Assembly: GCA_963727845.1 (NCBI GenBank)
Contig: CAVSHI010000002.1
Location: 1,347,415 to 1,411,414 of the forward strand
Origin: JBEKTW01 sp963727845
GTDB lineage: Bacteria; Bacteroidota; Ignavibacteria; UBA10030; SZUA-254
Direction of reading: 5' to 3'
Length of the DNA stretch: 64,000 nucleotides
In this document: positions 34,118 to 42,948 of the stretch, piece by piece
Numbering within the stretch: the first letter of the stretch is position 1
Layout: the number at the start of each line of letters is the position of its first letter
Notes under the pieces: model-generated
What the model was told of the DNA's origin: nothing
Seen by the model: the letters and a program-made list of their open reading frames with translations, nothing else
Database searches by the model: none
Made by a program: the position numbers and the translations under genes

Positions 34118-35026
34118 TTATTCCGCTCTTGGATGTGATTGCTTGTAGATCTCTTTGAGGCGCGCAACCGTGACGTGCGTATAAAGCTGGGTCGTGGAGA
34201 GACTTTCGTGCCCCAACAGCTCCTTCACGGCACGCAGGTCGGCTCCCCGGTTGAGCATGTGTGTGGCGAACGTATGCCTCAACACGTGCGGGCTGCGTTT
34301 TTCTAATTCCGAAACCAGTCCGATATATTTATTGATAATGCGGTAGACGCCTTTGGGATACATTCTGAGTCCCCGCGATGAAAGAAAGACCACCCGAGCG
34401 TCCCGTTGTCCCGCCTGCGGCATTCCAATCGCCCGCCGCCTGCGAAGGTATTCCAACAACGCTTCTTTTGCCTTTCTTCCGAAAGGGACGATTCGTTGTT
34501 TCTTCCCTTTCCCCAGAACCTTGATTGTGTCGTTGCGCAGATCGACATCGTCGAGAGTGAGTCCGATCAGCTCGGCCAATCGAATCCCAGTACTGTACAA
34601 CAACTCCAGCAGCGCCCGGTCACGGATTCCTTCGAGGGTCGTCGTGTCGGGCAGGTCCATCATTTTTTCGACCGCATGTTCATCGAGAAACACCGGAAGC
34701 CTGCGTGGAAGCCTCGGCGAGGCGACATTCAGCGCCGGATTACAAGCGACAATTTTTCTCTTAACCAGAAACTTAAAGAATGAACGCAGAGCGGCCAGCT
34801 TGCGGGCGACCGACCTCGCACTCAATCCCTGTTCGCGCAGATCCCCGAGGAAAAACCGGATTGTTGTGCGGTCGACCGCATCGAGATTCATACTCTTCGT
34901 CTCAAAATGCCGCAGGAGAAATTCGTGGAACTGCGCCAGGTCATTCTGGTACGATGAAATCGTGTGGGCGGAATAATTCCGCTCCCGTTCGAGATATTCC
35001 AGGTATGTTCTCACGACGTTGATCAT
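34118..35026 (-). CDS. xerC: Tyrosine recombinase XerC/XerD
   Basis: About 302 residues from ATG 35026, preceded by ACGGA; an upstream in-frame ATG would overlap topA. N-terminal SAM-like domain (NYSAHTISSYQNDLAQFHEFL) and catalytic domain with R in LYSTGIRLAELIGL, HVLRHTFATHMLNRGADLRA (HxxR), LLGHESLSTTQ (second His) and the nucleophile Tyr in LYTHVT. Chromosome dimer resolution at dif is the family role. The position between topA and hpf, with no phage genes, supports a housekeeping Xer. XerC versus XerD is not decided by sequence alone. Confidence 0.92.
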   Translation of the reverse strand: MINVVRTYLEYLERERNYSAHTISSYQNDLAQFHEFLLRHFETKSMNLDAVDRTTIRFFLGDLREQGLSARSVARKLAALRSFFKFLVKRKIVACNPALNVASPRLPRRLPVFLDEHAVEKMMDLPDTTTLEGIRDRALLELLYSTGIRLAELIGLTLDDVDLRNDTIKVLGKGKKQRIVPFGRKAKEALLEYLRRRRAIGMPQAGQRDARVVFLSSRGLRMYPKGVYRIINKYIGLVSELEKRSPHVLRHTFATHMLNRGADLRAVKELLGHESLSTTQLYTHVTVARLKEIYKQSHPRAE

Positions 35027-35036
35027 TCCGTTCACA

Positions 35037-37367
35037 TCACGCCACCGCGGCGGCATCTTCCTTCACGACCTCGGCCTTGCACGAGGGGCACTTCAAATAT
35101 TCCCCTCGTTCTTTCGAGTACTTCACAACCATGTAGGGAGACCCGCATGTCTCGCACGCCTGGCCGTTGGGTTTATCCCAGGATGCGAAATCGCAATCCG
35201 GGTAACGCGAGCAGCCGTAGAACGTGCGCTTTCGTTTTGTTTTGCGCTCAACAATCTGTCCTTCCTTGCACTTCGGACACTTGATATCCATCGAGATCGG
35301 TTTCGTGTTCTTGCACTTCGGATAATTCGAGCACCCGAGAAATGTCCCGAAACGGCTCGAGCGCACAAGCATATCTCCGCCGCACAACTCGCACTTCATC
35401 CCTGCCAGGTGCTGGTGTTTTTCCCGGTCCTCCGGCAGCGGTTTGGTGTTCTTGCACGCCGGGTATCCGTTGCAGGCCATGAATCTCCCATTTCGACCCC
35501 ATTTGATGATCATCGGCTTGCCGCAAAGCTCACAGATCTCTTTGGTTGCTTCCTGGATAGATTTCTTGATGGCAGTCGTATTTTTTGAAACCTTTTCCAG
35601 GGAACGGCTGAAGGGAAGATAAAAGTCATCCAGAACGGTCTTGTAATTTCGCTTCCCCGAGGCGATCGTGTCAAGCTCATCCTCCATCTTTGCCGTAAAC
35701 TTTACGTTGAAGATATCGGGAAAACTCGCAACGAGCAGCTTGTTCACTTCCATGCCAAGCCCGAGCGCGAACAATTTGCGGTCACGCTGTTCAACATACT
35801 TGCGGTCGATAATCGTGCCGACGATCGATGCGTACGTGCTCGGCCTCCCGATACGGAGTGATTCAAGCGTTTTTACCAGGCTCGCTTCGGTGTAACGAGG
35901 GGGTGGAGACGTTTCATGGCGGTGAGTCACAACGGATGCCAGATCCGCCTTTTGTCCCGCGGCAAGACCCTCCGGGAACACTTCATCGACAACTTCGGGA
36001 TCTTCCTCTTCGATCTTTTCACTCTCACGGTCAACAGCATCATCATACAATTGCAGGAACCCGCGGAACTTGTACCGCGACGATGTGGCCCGAAAACCAT
36101 ACTTCCCGCCTTCCACAATGACCGTGGTTGTTTCCATGATCGCGGGCTCCATCTGACACGCGACGAAGCGATTCCAGATGAGCTCGTAGAGCCGGAACAG
36201 GTCCTTCTCCAGATATTTCTTCACCGCACCCGGGGAATACTTGATGGATGTCGGCCGGATGGCTTCGTGGGCGTCCTGGGATGACTTCCCCTTCTTGTAC
36301 GCCACAGCGTGCTTCGGGACATATTCCTTACCATAGTTCGCAAAGATGAACTCTCTCACCGCCTGGACCGCTTCGGCGCTCAGGCGCGTCGAATCGGTAC
36401 GCATATACGTAATCAATCCCATTGAACCCTCCTCACCCAGATCAACGCCTTCGTACAGTTTCTGAGCGAGCATCATCGTGCGGCTCGCGGAGAATCTGAG
36501 CTTGCGGGAGGCCTCTTGCTGCAGCGTGCTCGTGATAAACGGGGGCAACGGATTCCGCTTGACGTCTCTCTTCTGCACATCGGCAACAGAAAATGACTGT
36601 CGTTTAATATCCCCGACATAGCTGTTCGCATCCGCCTCTGAAGGGATATACGTATACCGGCTGCGTGTTCCCTGATGTTCGATCTCACTCAATGTATCCT
36701 GCGCCGGGACGATCAGATCCTTGCCGTCGATCCTGAAGAGCTTCGCGAAAAACGACCGGTCGCTGTGCGTTGTGAATTCCCCGACAATCGACCAGTACTC
36801 CGTGGGGATGAATGCTCCAATCGCCGTTTCCCGTTCGCACAGGAGCCGCAGCGCAACGGATTGCACCCGTCCGGCGGAGAGCCCGTAGAAGATGGTTTTC
36901 CACACAAAGGGGGACACCTTGTATCCCACGATCCGGTCCATGACTCTGCGTGCCCGTTGGGAAGCCACGAGGTGTTCATCGATGGATTCCGGCTTTTGCA
37001 TGGCCTCCGAGATTCCCCTTTCCGTGATTTCGTGGAAGAGGACGCGGTGGATTCTGGGGTTGAGACCGGAAATTTCCTCGGCGATATCGGCGGCAATCGC
37101 TTCTCCCTCCCGATCCGGGTCGGTCGCGATATACACGTCCTTCACGCGGGAAGCGGCCTCTCGCAGTTTCTCGATGACATCCTCCTTGCCCTTCATCACC
37201 TCAAAGGTGGGGACATATCCGTCCTCCAGATCTACTCCGAATTTGCTCTTGGGCAGATTCTTGATGTGGCCCACCGAGGCCTGCACGATGAAATTCTTCC
37301 CGAGGTATTTGTTAATCGTCTTTGCCTTTGCGGGCGATTCGACGATAATAAGTGATTTATCCATCAA
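35037..37367 (-). CDS. topA: DNA topoisomerase I
   Basis: 776 residues. TOPRIM domain with IVESPAKAKTINKYLG and ATDPDREGEAIA (D83, D85), type IA core with the active Tyr321 in GLITYMRTDSTRLS, and about three C-terminal tetra-cysteine zinc ribbons (CELCGKPMIIKWGRNGRF, CELCGGDMLVRSSRFGTF, CPKCKEGQIVERKTKRKR), plus a fourth C-rich end. Relaxes negative supercoils. Followed after 10 bases by xerC, the common topA-xerC pairing, and preceded by the DUF494 gene. Confidence 0.97.
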   Translation of the reverse strand: MMDKSLIIVESPAKAKTINKYLGKNFIVQASVGHIKNLPKSKFGVDLEDGYVPTFEVMKGKEDVIEKLREAASRVKDVYIATDPDREGEAIAADIAEEISGLNPRIHRVLFHEITERGISEAMQKPESIDEHLVASQRARRVMDRIVGYKVSPFVWKTIFYGLSAGRVQSVALRLLCERETAIGAFIPTEYWSIVGEFTTHSDRSFFAKLFRIDGKDLIVPAQDTLSEIEHQGTRSRYTYIPSEADANSYVGDIKRQSFSVADVQKRDVKRNPLPPFITSTLQQEASRKLRFSASRTMMLAQKLYEGVDLGEEGSMGLITYMRTDSTRLSAEAVQAVREFIFANYGKEYVPKHAVAYKKGKSSQDAHEAIRPTSIKYSPGAVKKYLEKDLFRLYELIWNRFVACQMEPAIMETTTVIVEGGKYGFRATSSRYKFRGFLQLYDDAVDRESEKIEEEDPEVVDEVFPEGLAAGQKADLASVVTHRHETSPPPRYTEASLVKTLESLRIGRPSTYASIVGTIIDRKYVEQRDRKLFALGLGMEVNKLLVASFPDIFNVKFTAKMEDELDTIASGKRNYKTVLDDFYLPFSRSLEKVSKNTTAIKKSIQEATKEICELCGKPMIIKWGRNGRFMACNGYPACKNTKPLPEDREKHQHLAGMKCELCGGDMLVRSSRFGTFLGCSNYPKCKNTKPISMDIKCPKCKEGQIVERKTKRKRTFYGCSRYPDCDFASWDKPNGQACETCGSPYMVVKYSKERGEYLKCPSCKAEVVKEDAAAVA

Positions 37368-37391
37368 TGAGTATTGTGTGGGAAACTGGGA

Positions 37392-37856
37392 TCAATTAAT
37401 AGTGTTGTCCGAATTGAAGAAAATCCGTCCGCGTTTGAAATCATCCCGGTCCGTGTCAAAAACAATCGATGCGACGATCGCCTTGATTTCGTCGACCGTC
37501 AACTGCTCGAACCCGCTGAGCATCGAACGCTCGATCACAAGTTCGAGCTCGGCCTCCGTGATGATATTAAGCTGGCGGAGTTGAATAAGATATCCGAACG
37601 CTTCGGGCGGAATCACGAACTTCTCGGCCGAATGAAGAATTCTGAAGGAAGTGGACTGCTGCTTCGACGCGACTTCAAGGAACTTCACGTCGGATCTCAA
37701 CCGGTCCTGCAGCCAGGTGAAGGCGGTGATGATTTCCTCCTGCGTGTATCCCTTTTGCATGAGCTGAGACAGATCGATTTCTCCGATCGGTTTTTTGGTC
37801 TTCTGGACCTCATTCAGCACGTACATCAGTATTTCAACGATCCGTTCCTGAATCAT
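37392..37856 (-). CDS. DUF494 (Smg) family protein
   Basis: 154 residues. IVEILMYVLNEVQKTKKPIG, LMQKGYTQEEIITAFTWL, FRILHSAEKFVIPPEAFGYL and the end VDEIKAIVASIVF match the Smg/DUF494 family, small helical proteins often next to DNA-processing genes such as topA. Its ATG overlaps the ybeY stop by four bases. Molecular role unknown. Confidence 0.9.
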   Translation of the reverse strand: MIQERIVEILMYVLNEVQKTKKPIGEIDLSQLMQKGYTQEEIITAFTWLQDRLRSDVKFLEVASKQQSTSFRILHSAEKFVIPPEAFGYLIQLRQLNIITEAELELVIERSMLSGFEQLTVDEIKAIVASIVFDTDRDDFKRGRIFFNSDNTIN

Positions 37857-38287
37857 GAATGGGTTTTCAAGAATTGTCGTAAATAGAAATCTTCCGTTTT
37901 GCTCATTTTCTTTCTTTGCGGGGGCGTCGTGTCGTTATATCCCAGGAGATGCAGGAGGCCGTGCGTGACGAGGCGCCTGGTCTCTTCGGCAATCGAAACC
38001 CGGTACTCCAGCGCCTGCCGCCGAGCCCTGTCGACATTGACGTACACTTCTCCTTCGAGGCGCCGCGCCCGGCCTTCGGCAAGGGAAAAGCTCAACACAT
38101 CCGTGGAATACCGGTGTTTGAGATACGCCGCATTCATTCCCGCCATTCGCTTGTCACCGATGAATATGACGTTCAGATCGGCATGCAAACAGCCTTCACC
38201 CTTAAGAACACGTCTGGCAAGCTCAATAGTTTCCTTCTGCCGCACGCGGTGTTTCGAGTGCGTGTTGAAGACTCTTATTGACTTCAT
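37853..38287 (-). CDS. ybeY: rRNA maturation endoribonuclease YbeY
   Basis: 144 residues, typical size. TDVLSFSLAEG precedes the zinc motif HGLLHLLGYND with H109 and H113; the third ligand position is Asp119 where the proteobacterial form has His (GYDH). Bacteroidota YbeY proteins commonly have such a replacement (family recollection). A single-strand-specific RNase in 16S rRNA maturation and ribosome quality control. Four-base overlaps with both neighbours show tight translational coupling. Confidence 0.92.
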   Translation of the reverse strand: MKSIRVFNTHSKHRVRQKETIELARRVLKGEGCLHADLNVIFIGDKRMAGMNAAYLKHRYSTDVLSFSLAEGRARRLEGEVYVNVDRARRQALEYRVSIAEETRRLVTHGLLHLLGYNDTTPPQRKKMSKTEDFYLRQFLKTHS

Positions 38288-38748
38288 CGGACGTTCTTCT
38301 TCGACGATGGTCTTCTTTCAGGAAGGAGTGTTTCCGTGAGTGAGAGCGCAATCCCGGACAACATCACTTCGGGTCCAAGCGTCGTAAAATCCCCCGACAG
38401 GATTTCCCGGTCCACATTTGCGTAGAGTGAACATCCGCCCTCCCGTTCCACAATCAATCCCGACAATTTACCGCCGTCCTCGCCGATGAACGTCACCTCA
38501 TTCAGCATTTCGCTTATGACGAACCCGGAACAAAAATGCAGCTGAAGATGGGCATTCGCGGTGTACACAGAGATCAGATTCCCCCGTTTCTTCCCGATGC
38601 GAATGTTCGGATAGATCTCCAGGGCCATCTTCCGGTGGCTCTCCGGATTCTTGAGCTCATACCGGATGCTGTTCCCTTTGCGCTTCGCCGAAACACCCAG
38701 CGCCTTGCCCAGTTTCCTGAAATCAGTTTCCTTGAATTCAAATGCCAT
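38284..38748 (-). CDS. Conserved hypothetical protein, first gene of the ybeY-topA unit
   Basis: 154 residues, soluble. DFRKLGKALGVSAKRKGNSI and HRKMALEIYPNIRIGKKRG are followed by a beta-rich segment (LHFCSGFVISEMLNEVTFIG) and a basic C-terminal tail. No named family recognised. It overlaps the ybeY start by four bases. Upstream are about 190 bases of leader containing a hairpin with a T run, and a good Bacteroidota promoter at 38943-38975. Confidence 0.7.
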   Translation of the reverse strand: MAFEFKETDFRKLGKALGVSAKRKGNSIRYELKNPESHRKMALEIYPNIRIGKKRGNLISVYTANAHLQLHFCSGFVISEMLNEVTFIGEDGGKLSGLIVEREGGCSLYANVDREILSGDFTTLGPEVMLSGIALSLTETLLPERRPSSKKNVR

Positions 38749-38782
38749 GATTCTGTCGGTTCGATATCAATGGATCCGCAAT

Positions 38783-38936
38783 AAAAAACCCGACTGTCGG
38801 TCCCGCTTGATGGGAGGCAAACACTCGGGGGAGAATTTGCAGATTGCCCGCCCCTTCCCCAGCCATGCCAACGGAGGAGAAAGAGTACGCGACCTTGCCC
38901 TGTTTTCCAGCTTCAAATTCTACTTCTATCCCTTTC
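38783..38936 (-). ncRNA. Candidate structured leader RNA or independent small RNA
   Basis: A transcript from the promoter at 38943-38975 would start near 38936 and meet a short hairpin with a T6 run at about 38801-38783 (CCGA-CAG-TCGG, then GTTTTTT), before the start codon at 38748. Between these, long-range pairings are possible: GGGCAA with TTGCC, ACTC with GAGT, and GGGGAA with TTCTCCCC, giving an elongated, bulged hairpin. I do not recognise a known riboswitch consensus. It could be an attenuator for the ybeY-topA unit or a small RNA of about 150 nt. An 80-codon frame covers the region but looks non-coding. Confidence 0.3.
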
Positions 38937-38942
38937 GCTGCA

Positions 38943-38975
38943 CAAATATACCACCCTGATTGCATCAAAGTCAAA
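38943..38975 (-). promoter_or_regulatory. Bacteroidota-type promoter upstream of the ybeY-topA-hprK unit
   Basis: Minus strand TTTG (38975-38972), a 21-base spacer and TATATTTG (38950-38943), a full match to TTTG / TAnnTTTG. It is about 190 bases upstream of the first gene, leaving room for a regulatory leader. Confidence 0.7.
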
Positions 38976-38999
38976 TCCATCCTGCAGTACCGATGATTT

Positions 39000-39830
39000 C
39001 TACACTTGAAGTTCCAGTCCCTCGGCGGCTGCCAGGCAATCGAACTTGTAGTGACGATTCTGAATTTCCTTCTGGCATTTTTTCAGGATGTCATCAACTT
39101 TGTCATCGCTGTGCGACGGGTCATGATGGAACAGGATGAGCCGTTTCACATTTCCTTCGGCGGCAACCTTGAGTGTAAACAAATAATGCGAATGGCCCCA
39201 GCCGACGCGGTCAACGTATTCTTCGGGAGTGTACGTCGCATCATGAATCAATAGATCGGCACCGCGCACGAAATCGAAAATCCGCTGGTTCGGGTCGCCG
39301 GCCACGCGGGAGTACTGGTCGATGATCACTTCTTCGACATTCCGGATCGCCATTGCAACCTGGCGGTCGAATGGTTCATTATCGCTGATGTAGACAATCG
39401 TTTTGCCGCCGTGGGTGATGCGATACCCGATCGCAAACGACGGATGGTTGACATACATCGTTTTGACTGTTGCGTTTGAGATTTTGAGTTCTTCCTCTTC
39501 CACGCGATGAAATTTGAGAGCCGCTTTCAGTTCGTTGAGCTGGACCGGGAAATATATCTTGTTCATCTGGTCCGCGATCATCTTCTGGAGCGTGACCTTG
39601 TCCGTTTCACCTCCGATAAACGTAAACTCATTCCCGGAAATAAAGGCGGGCTTGAAGAACGGAAATCCCTGGATGTGATCCCAATGGGGGTGGGAGATGA
39701 GCAAATGCGCTTTGATCGATTCTCCGTTCTCGATCAAGGCGTCCCCGAGATTCCTGATGCCCGTCCCGGCATCCAGAATGATAAGTTCATCATTGGGTAA
39801 TCTGAGCTTCGACGCACGGCGTGTTTCCAC
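39000..39830 (-). CDS. MBL-fold metallohydrolase, main part (frameshifted N-terminus)
   Basis: A metallo-beta-lactamase-fold domain: LIILDAGTGIRNLG, the zinc motif LLISHPHWDHIQGFPFF (HxHxDH type with P replaced), later VYISDNEPF, LLIHDATYTPEEY and GWGHSHYLFTLKVAAE, ending LILFHHDPSHSD. Resembles the phosphodiesterase-like MBL proteins often annotated as ribonuclease Z-like or cAMP phosphodiesterase class II relatives. The GTG at 39830 is not the natural start: the normal N-terminus is encoded in another frame at 39790-39897, and removing one base near 39807 joins CVE to LRLPNDELIILDAG. Last gene of the ctpA unit. Confidence 0.85.
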   Translation of the reverse strand: METRRASKLRLPNDELIILDAGTGIRNLGDALIENGESIKAHLLISHPHWDHIQGFPFFKPAFISGNEFTFIGGETDKVTLQKMIADQMNKIYFPVQLNELKAALKFHRVEEEELKISNATVKTMYVNHPSFAIGYRITHGGKTIVYISDNEPFDRQVAMAIRNVEEVIIDQYSRVAGDPNQRIFDFVRGADLLIHDATYTPEEYVDRVGWGHSHYLFTLKVAAEGNVKRLILFHHDPSHSDDKVDDILKKCQKEIQNRHYKFDCLAAAEGLELQV

Positions 39831-39897
39831 CGTATCGAACGGTCGATTTGCCCGGGGTGGGGATGGAACCCCTTGTTCCCCAAAACTTTATTCTCAT
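39790..39897 (-). CDS. N-terminal fragment of the MBL hydrolase
   Basis: From ATG 39897 the frame reads MRIKFWGTRGSIPTPGKS, then TVRYGGNTPCVE, the canonical start of this MBL subfamily, before going out of frame at AQITQ and stopping at 39790. The valid sequence ends near 39808. It supplies the missing N-terminus of the 39000-39830 frame. Confidence 0.7.
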   Translation of the reverse strand: MRIKFWGTRGSIPTPGKSTVRYGGNTPCVEAQITQ

Positions 39898-39908
39898 ACG
39901 TACCTCTG

Positions 39909-40421
39909 CTATGATGGTTTCCGATACATGTCTGCGTATTCGACATAGCTTCTCGCAGACTCTTCCAGCATTTTCCTTTCGTCCGACGTCAACTGTCGCG
40001 CGACCCTGCCCGGAACTCCGGCAACAAGCACGCCGCCCGAGAATTCGGCGTCGTTGAGAACGACCGAACCGGCCGCAACGAGCGTGTAGGGCTTGATGCG
40101 GGCATTGTCCAGAACGATCGCGCCCATTCCAATAAGGCAATTGTCTTCAATTGTACACGCATGAAGAATCGCGCCATGGCCGACCGTTATATTCGAACCC
40201 AGAACCAACGGATATTCATTCTGCCGCACATGCAGGACGCATCCATCCTGAATATTCGTGCGCTCTCCGATTCTGATGCAGTTGATATCTCCACGGATCA
40301 CGGCGTTGAACCAAACACTCGACTCTTTACCGATAACCACATCGCCGATGATCTCGGCGCTATCCACAATGAACGCCGACGGATGAATCTCCGGAGTACG
40401 GCCGCGAAAAGGCCTGATCAT
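39909..40421 (-). CDS. Gamma-class carbonic anhydrase-like hexapeptide-repeat protein
   Basis: 170 residues of left-handed beta-helix repeats. SVWFNAVIRGDINCIRIGER, NIQDGCVLHV and ITVGHGAILHACTIEDNCL contain the three metal His (H64, H82, H87) of gamma-carbonic anhydrases; GMGAIVLDNA follows. Relatives (YrdA/PaaY-like) show carbonic anhydrase or thioesterase-type activity, so the activity is not certain. Overlaps the DUF3108 stop by four bases; the MBL gene is 11 bases downstream. Confidence 0.9.
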   Translation of the reverse strand: MIRPFRGRTPEIHPSAFIVDSAEIIGDVVIGKESSVWFNAVIRGDINCIRIGERTNIQDGCVLHVRQNEYPLVLGSNITVGHGAILHACTIEDNCLIGMGAIVLDNARIKPYTLVAAGSVVLNDAEFSGGVLVAGVPGRVARQLTSDERKMLEESARSYVEYADMYRKPS

Positions 40422-41242
40422 TTTCCGCTCGTCTCAAAATACTGTGGCGGCTTCCACCCCGGCCGGGTCCATTTCATGAGCTCGAGCCGGACGTTGCCGA
40501 TCAAGACTTTCATCTTTGCCAGCACCGGGACGTGCGCCGCGTCATTCGAGAACCAACCTTCGAAATCGCCGGTGAGACCGAAGATGCCCACGAAATCAGC
40601 TCTGCCGTCAAAATAAACAACGTCGATGGGGTAATCCACCGCATCGATCTTCTGACTCTGCCTCTCGTTCTTGAAGTCCAGATATGTGCTCGCCTTCTTC
40701 TCATTCACTATCACCGGGACAGTCATTCCTTTCGTTGAGCTGACCATGCCCCGTGCTAAGAAAAACAGCGACAACCCATCCTGGTACAATGAATTCACTT
40801 TGAGCGTGTCGCGTCTTTCGACGGTATCGGATTTTTCGAGACCCACCTCCACGTACACGTTCCCCGACGGATAATCAAAATCATAGATGAACTTTCTCCA
40901 CTGCTGATCCTCTACTTTCAAGCGCGCTCGAAACCACCGGGCATAGAGTGACTCAGAAATTAAGCTTTCGTAGGTCGTATGAAGGTCTACCAGAGGGACT
41001 CCCTTGTACGAATCGATGTATGCCATCGCCCGGTACAGCGTTCTCCCCTCCTTCTGAATCTTCTCCACGACTTTAAGCCGAACCTGTCCCAGATCGATGA
41101 ACGCATAGCTGACGTTATACGTCAATTCCTCTCCTACTTGAAAAATGGAATCGAACCCCGCCTCACGCGGCGGGCCGCCTTGCTGACCGGCCGTCCAATT
41201 CTTCGCATACGAAAATCGCGGGCGTTGTCGCTCCCAGGACAA
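40418..41242 (-). CDS. DUF3108 domain-containing protein
   Basis: A domain with FQVGEELTYNVSYAFIDLGQ, a beta-rich body (RAMAYIDSYKGVPLVDLHTTYES) and GIFGLTGDFEGWFSNDAAHV characteristic of DUF3108, periplasmic or outer-membrane associated lipid-binding-like proteins. The visible N-terminus lacks a signal peptide, but in another frame, from TTG 41291, the sequence reads RNVASNLTKCCFALFFVLGA, a good signal peptide. An indel near 41200-41230 may therefore separate it from the body. The natural gene would be about 40418-41291, nested tightly between ctpA and the carbonic anhydrase-like gene. Confidence 0.8.
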   Translation of the reverse strand: MSWERQRPRFSYAKNWTAGQQGGPPREAGFDSIFQVGEELTYNVSYAFIDLGQVRLKVVEKIQKEGRTLYRAMAYIDSYKGVPLVDLHTTYESLISESLYARWFRARLKVEDQQWRKFIYDFDYPSGNVYVEVGLEKSDTVERRDTLKVNSLYQDGLSLFFLARGMVSSTKGMTVPVIVNEKKASTYLDFKNERQSQKIDAVDYPIDVVYFDGRADFVGIFGLTGDFEGWFSNDAAHVPVLAKMKVLIGNVRLELMKWTRPGWKPPQYFETSGK

Positions 41243-41322
41243 AGAAAAGTGCGAAACAGCACTTCGTAAGATTTGATGCTACGTTCCGCAACGATTACGA
41301 TATGCGTAGTGAGTGAAAATTG

Positions 41323-42924
41323 TCAGCGGAGCCCGGCGATCTTTTCCGCTTCAGGAAACAAAGTCATGCTCTTTTGAAATTGACTATCGTGCGAAAGCAT
41401 GACGCGCACGGAACCCTGGAACCCCCAAACGTCATGCGCAATCTGGGCTTTTGCGAAATCCTTGATGTACACGATGTCGTGCTTGTACTGTCCTTCGTCT
41501 AACTTCACACCTTTCTTCGCGGCAAGGTCGGCCAGTTCCTTGAGCATGTTGTCGTTCACTTCGAACTCACGGGCAAACTTCTTGAGGTCGCTCCCATACT
41601 CTTGCCGGATAGACTTTCCATTCCGGTCCATGTAGTGAGCGGTAAAGTCGTCAAACACCCGGTTGCGCCGGAGGTCGACGGCGTAGTGCGTCAGGGTATC
41701 CATCCGGACGATGTAATCGGGAGTGATTCCTCCTCCGCCGTAGACAACTCTTCCTCCGGCCGTCTTGAAGGCCTGGCGGGTTGAGTCCCGTTCCTCTTTG
41801 TGCTCGACGTTCTCACCCTCGGCCTGGTCCTCGATAACGGCGCTGCGATAGGCCGCATGGTCCTTGCCGTACGGACGCTGGATGAGCCGTCCCGAGGGCG
41901 TGTAGTACTTCGCGATCGTCAGGCGGAACGCCGACTTATCGCCCAATTCGAATTGTCGCTGTACGAGACCTTTGCCGAATGTCGTTTCACCAACGATCAG
42001 CCCCCGATCCCAGTCCTGAATAGCGCCAGAGACAATCTCGCTTGCGGAGGCCGAGCCATGATCCACCAACACGATCAAAGGCACATCGAGCAACTTGCCG
42101 CTGCCGCTGCTCACGTATTCTTCATCAAACTCAGAACGGCGTCCCTTGGTGTAGACGACCTTCTTGCCTGCGGGGAGCATTTCATCGGCCAGCTTGAATG
42201 CCTGTTCGAGATAGCCGCCGGGATTGTCCCGCAGGTCGAGAACCATTTTCTTCATCCCCTCTGAGCGCAATTTCGTGACTGCACTGAGGAATTCATCATG
42301 GGTCGTCTGGGCGAAGCGGTTAATCCTGACATATCCAACATCGCCATTGTACAGGAACGACGCATCGACAGTATAAATGGAGATCTTGTCGCGGACGATA
42401 TCATATTCCATAAGGTCTTTCACGCCCGCGCGCGAGACTGACACTTTCACATGGGTCCCTTTGGGCCCGCGAAGTTTTTTGGGAACATCTCCTTCTTTGA
42501 TCCCTATGCAGGACGTGTCATTGATTTTCAGAATTTTGTCGCCGCCCAGGATTCCGAGGGCTTCGCTCGGCCCTCCGGCGATGGGAGAAACAACGAGTAA
42601 TGTGTCGAACTCGACCTCAAATTCCACTCCGATTCCCTCGAATGACCCCTGGAACTCTTCATTGATTGCGGAAAGCTGGGAGGCAGGGATATAGACGGAG
42701 TGCGGGTCGAGCTGATTCAGCAAGCCGTTTATGGCGGCTTCGACCAGCTTCTGCGTATCAACTTCTTCGACGTAGTATTTTTCCGTGAGACTCAATACAT
42801 CCTTGAACTTCCCGAGCTGTTCAAAGATGTTGTCGCCGGAGATGACGGTACTGATTTGCATCCCCGTGAGCAGTGCGAGGCAGCAAAAAATCACAACGGT
42901 ATACGTCGAAAATCGTTTCTTCAT
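41323..42924 (-). CDS. S41 family C-terminal processing peptidase
   Basis: 533 residues. N-terminal membrane anchor/signal (VVIFCCLALLTGMQIS), PDZ domain near 90-165 (FEGIGVEFEVEFDTLLVVSP; ALGILGGDKILKINDT), and the S41 catalytic domain with LRDNPGGYLEQA, the Ser region SASASEI (291-297) and the general-base Lys318 in ETTFGKGLVQ. C-terminal tail-specific proteases (CtpA/Prc) degrade or mature periplasmic proteins. A promoter-like element lies at 42949-42982; DUF3108, carbonic anhydrase-like and MBL genes follow closely and are probably cotranscribed. Confidence 0.94.
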   Translation of the reverse strand: MKKRFSTYTVVIFCCLALLTGMQISTVISGDNIFEQLGKFKDVLSLTEKYYVEEVDTQKLVEAAINGLLNQLDPHSVYIPASQLSAINEEFQGSFEGIGVEFEVEFDTLLVVSPIAGGPSEALGILGGDKILKINDTSCIGIKEGDVPKKLRGPKGTHVKVSVSRAGVKDLMEYDIVRDKISIYTVDASFLYNGDVGYVRINRFAQTTHDEFLSAVTKLRSEGMKKMVLDLRDNPGGYLEQAFKLADEMLPAGKKVVYTKGRRSEFDEEYVSSGSGKLLDVPLIVLVDHGSASASEIVSGAIQDWDRGLIVGETTFGKGLVQRQFELGDKSAFRLTIAKYYTPSGRLIQRPYGKDHAAYRSAVIEDQAEGENVEHKEERDSTRQAFKTAGGRVVYGGGGITPDYIVRMDTLTHYAVDLRRNRVFDDFTAHYMDRNGKSIRQEYGSDLKKFAREFEVNDNMLKELADLAAKKGVKLDEGQYKHDIVYIKDFAKAQIAHDVWGFQGSVRVMLSHDSQFQKSMTLFPEAEKIAGLR

Positions 42925-42948
42925 GCCTAACTTTCTTAATATTTAACT

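Noticed and set aside
38738..38980. An 80-codon minus-strand frame in the leader of the ybeY unit
   Set aside because: Contains the promoter -7 element inside its coding part, overlaps the next gene start and has no conserved look; the region is better explained as leader.
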